From Alphaproteobacteria bacterium (lineage in GTDB: Bacteria; Pseudomonadota; Alphaproteobacteria; Micropepsales; Micropepsaceae), in assembly GCA_013389115.1 (NCBI GenBank), contig JACADY010000007.1, forward strand, positions 1-38,988: DNA of 38,988 nucleotides. The letters are read 5' to 3'. The notes under the pieces are model-generated. The model did not search any database. It was not told the origin of the DNA and saw only the letters and a list, made by a program, of their open reading frames with translations. A program made the translations under genes and the position numbers. How positions within the stretch are numbered: position 1 is the first letter of the stretch; each line of letters begins with the position of its first letter. This document shows positions 34,681 through 38,988 of the stretch, one piece after another.

Positions 34681-36066
34681 TCAAACCTCGCGCAGGTGGA
34701 AGCTTTTCGGCCGCGTCAGCATGTGAAAGCCGATGGGTGAGAGCGAGGCGCCGCGCCCCGTATCCTTGATTCCCGTCCAGGCCAATGCCGGATCCAGGTA
34801 ATCGCAGCGGTTCATGAATACGGTGCCCGTTTCCACGCGACGGCCGATCGCCTCCGCCGCGTCGGTATCAGAAGTCCAGATGGATGCGGTGAGGCCATAG
34901 TGACTGTCATTCATGAGGCTCACGGCCGCGTCGTCGTCCTTTACCTTCATGATGCCGACGACGGGACCAAAGCTTTCCTCGCGCATCACACTCATGGTGT
35001 GGTCGACATCCGTCAGAACCTGCGGCGGTAGATAGGGGGTGCCATCGCGCCCGGCGGCGAAGGTCTTCGGATCAAGATGGGCGCGGGCGCCCTTGGCCAG
35101 CGCCTCGGCGGTTTGGCCCCGGACAATGTCGGCAAAACGCGCATGCGCCATCGGCCCCAGGGTCGTTGCCTCATCGAGCGGATCGCCGAGGCGGTACTTT
35201 CCCGTCAAGGCGACGAAACCCTCGACAAACCGGTCGTAGAGGCTCTCATGGACATAGATGCGCTCGATGCCGCAGCAGCATTGGCCCGAATTGTAGAAGG
35301 CGCCATCAACGAGATTCTCGATGGCAAATTCGAGCCTTGCATCGGCGCGGACATAGGCGGGGTCCTTGCCGCCCAGTTCGAGGCCGAGCGACGTGAATGT
35401 GCCGGCGGCGGCGCGCTCGATCGCCTTGCCGCCCTCGACCGAACCAGTGAAATTCACATGATTGATCGCACCCGATGCCAAGAGGCTCGCGGTTTGATCA
35501 TGGGTCAGCACCAGGTTCTGGAAGAGGCCCTTGGGCAGCCCGGCCGTGTCCATCGCCATCTGAAAGCGCTCGCCTGCCAGGATCGTCTGCGAGGCGTGCT
35601 TCAAGATCACGGCGTTGCCCGCCATGAGCGCCGGCGCGATCGTGTTCACCGCCGTCAGATAGGGATAGTTCCAAGGCGCAACGACGAGCACGAGGCCCAA
35701 GGGCTCACGCGCAACATAGCGGCGAAAGCCCGGCCTTGGATCGGCCGGGGGCACGGGCGCGAGGCTTTCCTGCGCAATCGCGCCCATATAGCGCACGCGC
35801 TCCTCAAAGCCGCGAAACTCGCCGCCATAACGCACGGGCCGGCCCATTTGCTGGGCGAGCTCGGGCACGATCGCCTGGTTCATGGCCAGCATCGCATCGA
35901 GAAAGCGCAGCATGGCCGCGACCCGTTCCTGAAGGGGGACATACGCCCATTCCCTTTGCGCCTTGCGCGCGTCCGCGATCGCCGCCTCGACAGCTTCTGC
36001 CCTCGCCGCGGGGCGGCGAGCCAGTTCCTTGCCGTCGATGGGGGAAATGCAAACGATGTCGGTCAT
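34681..36066 (-). CDS. NAD(P)-dependent aldehyde dehydrogenase
   Basis: A 461-residue ALDH-superfamily enzyme oxidising an aldehyde to its acid. Key blocks: PWNYPY (131-136), FTGSVEGG (206-213), catalytic Glu E230 in LGLELGGKD, catalytic Cys C264 within an unusual triple-cysteine SGQCCCG, and EESFGPVVG. The start ATG at 36066 gives MTDIVCISPIDGKEL, typical for the family. The substrate is not evident; the pairing with a glutamine amidotransferase suggests an aminoaldehyde or gamma-glutamyl-aminoaldehyde, but that is inferred. It diverges from the DUF3365 gene. Confidence 0.93.
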   Translation of the reverse strand: MTDIVCISPIDGKELARRPAARAEAVEAAIADARKAQREWAYVPLQERVAAMLRFLDAMLAMNQAIVPELAQQMGRPVRYGGEFRGFEERVRYMGAIAQESLAPVPPADPRPGFRRYVAREPLGLVLVVAPWNYPYLTAVNTIAPALMAGNAVILKHASQTILAGERFQMAMDTAGLPKGLFQNLVLTHDQTASLLASGAINHVNFTGSVEGGKAIERAAAGTFTSLGLELGGKDPAYVRADARLEFAIENLVDGAFYNSGQCCCGIERIYVHESLYDRFVEGFVALTGKYRLGDPLDEATTLGPMAHARFADIVRGQTAEALAKGARAHLDPKTFAAGRDGTPYLPPQVLTDVDHTMSVMREESFGPVVGIMKVKDDDAAVSLMNDSHYGLTASIWTSDTDAAEAIGRRVETGTVFMNRCDYLDPALAWTGIKDTGRGASLSPIGFHMLTRPKSFHLREV

Positions 36067-36196
36067 GCTGGCGATGCTCCTCGATGCGAGAATCCCTGAC
36101 CCTTATAGCCGGAAATGGCCCAATGCGACGAATGGCCAATTGCGCGCGAACCGGCACTCAGCAAAAAGGGCCCGTGCCTGTCATGCGGAGGATCCT

Positions 36197-36808
36197 ATGC
36201 GACGCACCGTTGCTACCGCCTTCCTTCTTGCCGGATGCGCCCTTGCCGGGGCGTTTCGCGCTTGGCCTGCACGCGCTGAAACGGCTGTGGTCCAGCCGGC
36301 AGACCCCGCCCAAATCGAGGCTGCACGCACCTCCGCCCAGGAGCTCGGCGCCGCCCTTAAGGACGCCCTCACCCAAGCGCTCAAGGCCCAAGGTGCGCTC
36401 GGCGCACTTCAGGTGTGCCATGAGGCCGCGCCCACCATCGCAAGCGGCGTTTCGGCAAAGTCCGAGATGCAAACGGGGCGCACCGCGCTGCGCGTCCGCA
36501 ATCCAGCCAACGCGCCCGACGACTATGAGCGGGCGCAACTGGAAGACTTCCTCGCCCGGCAGGCGAACGGGGAAGATGCAACCACGCTTGAAAGCGCCGC
36601 CATCCTTGAGATCAATGGCGTCAAGGAGTTCCGCTGGATGAAGGCCATCCCCATGGGCGAGATGTGCATGCAATGCCACGGCACGGCGGTCGCGCCCGAA
36701 GTTCTGGCAGAAATCAACACGCTCTATCCCGAAGACCAGGCAACCGGTTTCAAGCCGGGCGATATTCGCGGGGCGTTCACGGTGCGCAAGGTGCTCTCCT
36801 CACCCTAG
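36197..36808 (+). CDS. DUF3365 (Tll0287-like) heme-binding exported protein
   Basis: A 203-residue exported protein with a Sec signal peptide ending near ARAE. Its single c-type heme motif is CMQCH (C157, C160, H161), with a conserved GxxMC before it (MGEMCMQCHGTA) and the earlier VCHEAAP (C74). The DUF3365 domain is otherwise found as the sensory part of histidine kinases and cyclases, and in the Tll0287 cytochrome; here it stands alone, so it may be a periplasmic sensor or electron carrier. The ATG at 36197 has GGAGGA five bases upstream. The open frame reaches back to 35963 without similarity. Confidence 0.85.
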   Translation: MRRTVATAFLLAGCALAGAFRAWPARAETAVVQPADPAQIEAARTSAQELGAALKDALTQALKAQGALGALQVCHEAAPTIASGVSAKSEMQTGRTALRVRNPANAPDDYERAQLEDFLARQANGEDATTLESAAILEINGVKEFRWMKAIPMGEMCMQCHGTAVAPEVLAEINTLYPEDQATGFKPGDIRGAFTVRKVLSSP

Positions 36809-36834
36809 CGCACGTGCTCTGGTCACCCTAGCGC
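36791..36834. repeat. Imperfect 21-bp direct repeat at the ends of two convergent genes
   Basis: Units at 36791-36811 and 36814-36834 share 19 of 21 bases (TCACCCTAGCGC in both). The first holds the DUF3365 stop; the second holds the last codons and stop of the minus-strand PRPP-synthetase-like gene. This looks like a local duplication. Confidence 0.6.
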
Positions 36835-37701
36835 CGTCGCCAAGAGCGGCGCCAGGTGCACCGCGTTCGTTGGATGAGGAACGCTGTCGCTCGAGAGGAT
36901 CTCGTGCACGCCTGCCTGCTTGAGCGCGGCCTCTATGGCCGGGCTGAAAAGCGCATGGGTGACAAGGATCGTGATGCGCGAGGCCGCTTCCGCCTTGAGG
37001 TGCCTCACCGCCTCAAGTAGCGTGCCGCCGCTTGAACTCACATCATCAATGAGGCAGACGGAGCGGCCGCTCAGCGCAAGACATGCGGGCAGCGACAGGC
37101 TCACCTGCGTGTCGGAGTGGCGCTGTTTTGCAAAGACCGCGTGGGCCAGCCCCAACTCCTCAGCGATCGGTTTCACCCAGGCGATCGCTTCGCTGTCCGG
37201 TCCCATCAGGATCGTATCCCGATCCAGCGCGCGCTCACGCAGCGTTCGTGCCCATAAGGGCGCGGCGTGCAAATTATGCGCGTCATAGCCGGGCAGCAAC
37301 TGAGCGAATGACGGCGTGCGGTGAAAATGCGCGTCCACTGTCACGATGCGATCGAAGAGGCGCGCGAGCAGCGGAACGATGCTCCGCTGACTGACGGATT
37401 CGCCCGCATGGAACGCCTTGTCCTGCCGCATATAGGCAAGATAAGGCGCCACGAGTTCGAGGCGCCGGGCGCCCTCACGCCGCCAGGCCTCCGCGCAGAG
37501 GATCAGCTCTATGAGCTTCTCATTGGGATTATCGAGCGAGCGATAGACAATCGTGCGAGGGGCCGGTTTGGGCACGCGGGTCAGCGTCTCACCATCGGGA
37601 AAACGGCGCGTTTCGATGAAGGCGAGGTCGGCGCCTAGCACCTTGGCGAGCCGGCCCGCAGCCACCTCTTCGCCCTTGAAGGCATGCAGGGCCATGCTCA
37701 T
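36823..37701 (-). CDS. Divergent ribose-phosphate pyrophosphokinase (PRPP synthetase-like)
   Basis: PRPP synthetase transfers pyrophosphate from ATP to ribose-5-phosphate. The 292-residue product has FPDGE (35-39), YMRQDK (90-95), VDAH (122-125) and the PRPP loop [16 protein letters not shown] (215-230). The flexible-loop segment reads [12 protein letters not shown], closer to archaeal class III enzymes than to the canonical bacterial KRR form, so this is probably a second, specialised PRPP synthetase. The ATG at 37701 overlaps the stop of the phosphorylase gene as ATGA, so the pair is translationally coupled and likely works together in nucleotide salvage. Whether its substrate is ribose-5-phosphate or ribose-1,5-bisphosphate is open. 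Confidence 0.85.
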   Translation of the reverse strand: MSMALHAFKGEEVAAGRLAKVLGADLAFIETRRFPDGETLTRVPKPAPRTIVYRSLDNPNEKLIELILCAEAWRREGARRLELVAPYLAYMRQDKAFHAGESVSQRSIVPLLARLFDRIVTVDAHFHRTPSFAQLLPGYDAHNLHAAPLWARTLRERALDRDTILMGPDSEAIAWVKPIAEELGLAHAVFAKQRHSDTQVSLSLPACLALSGRSVCLIDDVSSSGGTLLEAVRHLKAEAASRITILVTHALFSPAIEAALKQAGVHEILSSDSVPHPTNAVHLAPLLATALG

Positions 37702-38988
37702 GCGCCCACCGTGATGCCGCAATCGGCCTCGGCGACCTCGCGCGCGAAGGCGAAATCGGCCGGCTCGGTTGCATGGATGCGATAAAGGGGATCGCCCTTG
37801 CGCACCTTGCCGCCGACGCGGGTCAATAGGTCGACGCCCGCGCCCTTGTCGGTGGGGGCGCCTGCGCGCTGCGCGATGCGGGCGATGCGCTCACAGTCCA
37901 TCGCTGTGACAATGCCCTTGCGGGGCGCCACGATTTCCAGGACCAGGTCTCCCAGGACGGCGCGTTGCGGCGGCGCGCCCTGCGCCTCGCAGATGCGCTC
38001 GAAAGCCGCGCGGGCGGCACCTGAATCAAGCAATTCGTGGGCGCGGCGCTCGCCCTGCCCGCCCGGCAACGCGGGATCGAATTCAAGCAGCCGGCCGGCG
38101 AGACGCAACGCCTTTTCCCGCAGATCCACTGGCGCATGGGGATCGCCTGCGAGCACCGCCATCACATCGCGCGCCTCAAGGACCGGCCCCACGCCCCTGC
38201 CGATGGGCTGGCTGCCATCCGTCATCGCGACATCGATCACGAGCCCTAGCCGCGTGCCCACAAACTCAAACAGCTTTTTCAGGCGCAGCGCCGCATTGGT
38301 GTCGCGCAATTTGGCCGAAGCCCCCACCGGCATGTCGATGAGCAAGTGACTCGATCCGGCCGCGACCTTTTTTGCCATGATGGAGGCCACCATCTGCTCA
38401 GGCGTATCGAGCCCCAAGGGCCTCTCGACGGCAATCAGCACATCATCGGCGGGGGCAAGGTTCACATGACCGCCCCAGATCACGCAGCCCTTATGCGCCT
38501 CCACGACGGCGCGCATCTCATCCCCCGTCAGATCGACGCGCGCAAAAACCTCCATCGTATCGGCCGTGCCTGCGGGCGAGGTTATCGCGCGCGAAGACGT
38601 CTTTGGAATGGTGAGGCCGTGCGCCGCGATGATCGGTACCACAATCATCGAGGTGCGATTGCCGGGAATGCCGCCGATACAATGCTTGTCGACGATGGGC
38701 CGCTGCTTCCACGCCAGGCGTTCACCCGTATCGGCCATCGCGCGGGTCAGGGCGAGCGTTTCGTCCATCGAGAGGAAGCTTGCGCAGGCGATGAGAAAGG
38801 CGGCGAGCTCCATATCGGCATAGCGATAGGCGGTGACGTCGCGGACGATGTCGGCGATTGCCTGCGCGCTCAAGGTGGCGCCACGGATCTTGGCATGCAC
38901 GGCATCGCGGCTCGCCGGCACAGGCGCAGGCGCGATGCGCACGTGTTGGCCCTCTTCCAGGCCCAGGCGGCGAAAGGCAGGTTCTGGC
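37698..38988 (-). CDS. Type 2 thymidine phosphorylase / AMP phosphorylase-like (5' end outside window)
   Basis: The frame is open to the right edge, so about 430 residues of a protein usually about 500 long are seen; GTG 38942 is not the true start ([16 protein letters not shown] continues upstream). The glycine-rich site reads [20 protein letters not shown] and [20 protein letters not shown], the pattern of archaeal AMP phosphorylase and thymidine phosphorylase type 2, not the KHSTGG-VGD form of E. coli DeoA. The reaction would be phosphorolysis of a nucleoside or nucleoside monophosphate to base and ribose-1-phosphate or ribose-1,5-bisphosphate. It is coupled to the PRPP-synthetase-like gene by a four-base overlap. 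Confidence 0.9.
   Translation of the reverse strand, partial: PEPAFRRLGLEEGQHVRIAPAPVPASRDAVHAKIRGATLSAQAIADIVRDVTAYRYADMELAAFLIACASFLSMDETLALTRAMADTGERLAWKQRPIVDKHCIGGIPGNRTSMIVVPIIAAHGLTIPKTSSRAITSPAGTADTMEVFARVDLTGDEMRAVVEAHKGCVIWGGHVNLAPADDVLIAVERPLGLDTPEQMVASIMAKKVAAGSSHLLIDMPVGASAKLRDTNAALRLKKLFEFVGTRLGLVIDVAMTDGSQPIGRGVGPVLEARDVMAVLAGDPHAPVDLREKALRLAGRLLEFDPALPGGQGERRAHELLDSGAARAAFERICEAQGAPPQRAVLGDLVLEIVAPRKGIVTAMDCERIARIAQRAGAPTDKGAGVDLLTRVGGKVRKGDPLYRIHATEPADFAFAREVAEADCGITVGA

Noticed and set aside
35077-36099. Long plus-strand open frame opposite the aldehyde dehydrogenase
   Set aside because: Antisense shadow; the minus strand carries an intact ALDH with all motifs.

Overview
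The window is GC-rich chromosomal DNA of an alphaproteobacterium, most likely Hyphomicrobiales (Rhizobiales) or a close relative. Three things point there: the gene order TPR protein-bamB-der, purF-SDR and guaB-rsmB-like-guaA; a Gln(CTG) tRNA of alphaproteobacterial type; and a palindromic repeat (8266-8394) of the kind scattered through Hyphomicrobiales genomes. The content is mostly core metabolism, interrupted by accessory patches. An O2-type formylglycine-generating enzyme and an outer-membrane TonB receptor suggest an aerobic Gram-negative cell.

Left part (1-8140): the 3' end of purF and an SDR gene (+); then der, bamB, an anchored TPR protein and panB (-), which link a ribosome-assembly GTPase, outer-membrane protein assembly and pantothenate synthesis; then a small outer-membrane barrel, a membrane-anchored FGE-type enzyme and a VOC protein. 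Next (8140-13660) come a tandem palindromic repeat, the trehalose pair otsB-otsA, an AraC regulator with a second VOC gene, a perfect 17-bp inverted repeat and an unrecognised membrane protein.

13795-19010 is an accessory block. Two genes run head-on into a junction near 14305, where both lose their 3' ends. Beyond it lies a minus-strand cluster: DUF2946-like protein, TonB-dependent siderophore-type receptor, and two exported DJ-1/PfpI proteins of the isonitrile-hydratase type. 19107-26834 returns to core genes: guaB, an RsmB-like methyltransferase and guaA; a NYN-domain protein whose start codon sits directly behind a strong hairpin; the overlapping trio ppx-rlmE-arfB; and tRNA-Gln(CTG).

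The most striking gene is at 26905-28986, just 3' of the tRNA. It encodes a complete M3-type [FeFe]-hydrogenase, with all cluster ligands and catalytic motifs present, fused in frame to a C-terminal SnoaL/NTF2-like domain. No HydE, HydF or HydG maturase lies in the window. Divergent from it is an ArsR-SRPBCC pair with a promoter, an 18-bp operator palindrome and an apparently leaderless start. The right part holds a small membrane protein, a chemoreceptor, a branched-chain-amino-acid-type binding protein, a glutamine amidotransferase-aldehyde dehydrogenase pair, a c-type-heme DUF3365 protein, and a translationally coupled pair of an archaeal-type (type 2) thymidine/NMP phosphorylase and a divergent PRPP synthetase. 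That last pair suggests a nucleotide-ribose salvage route.
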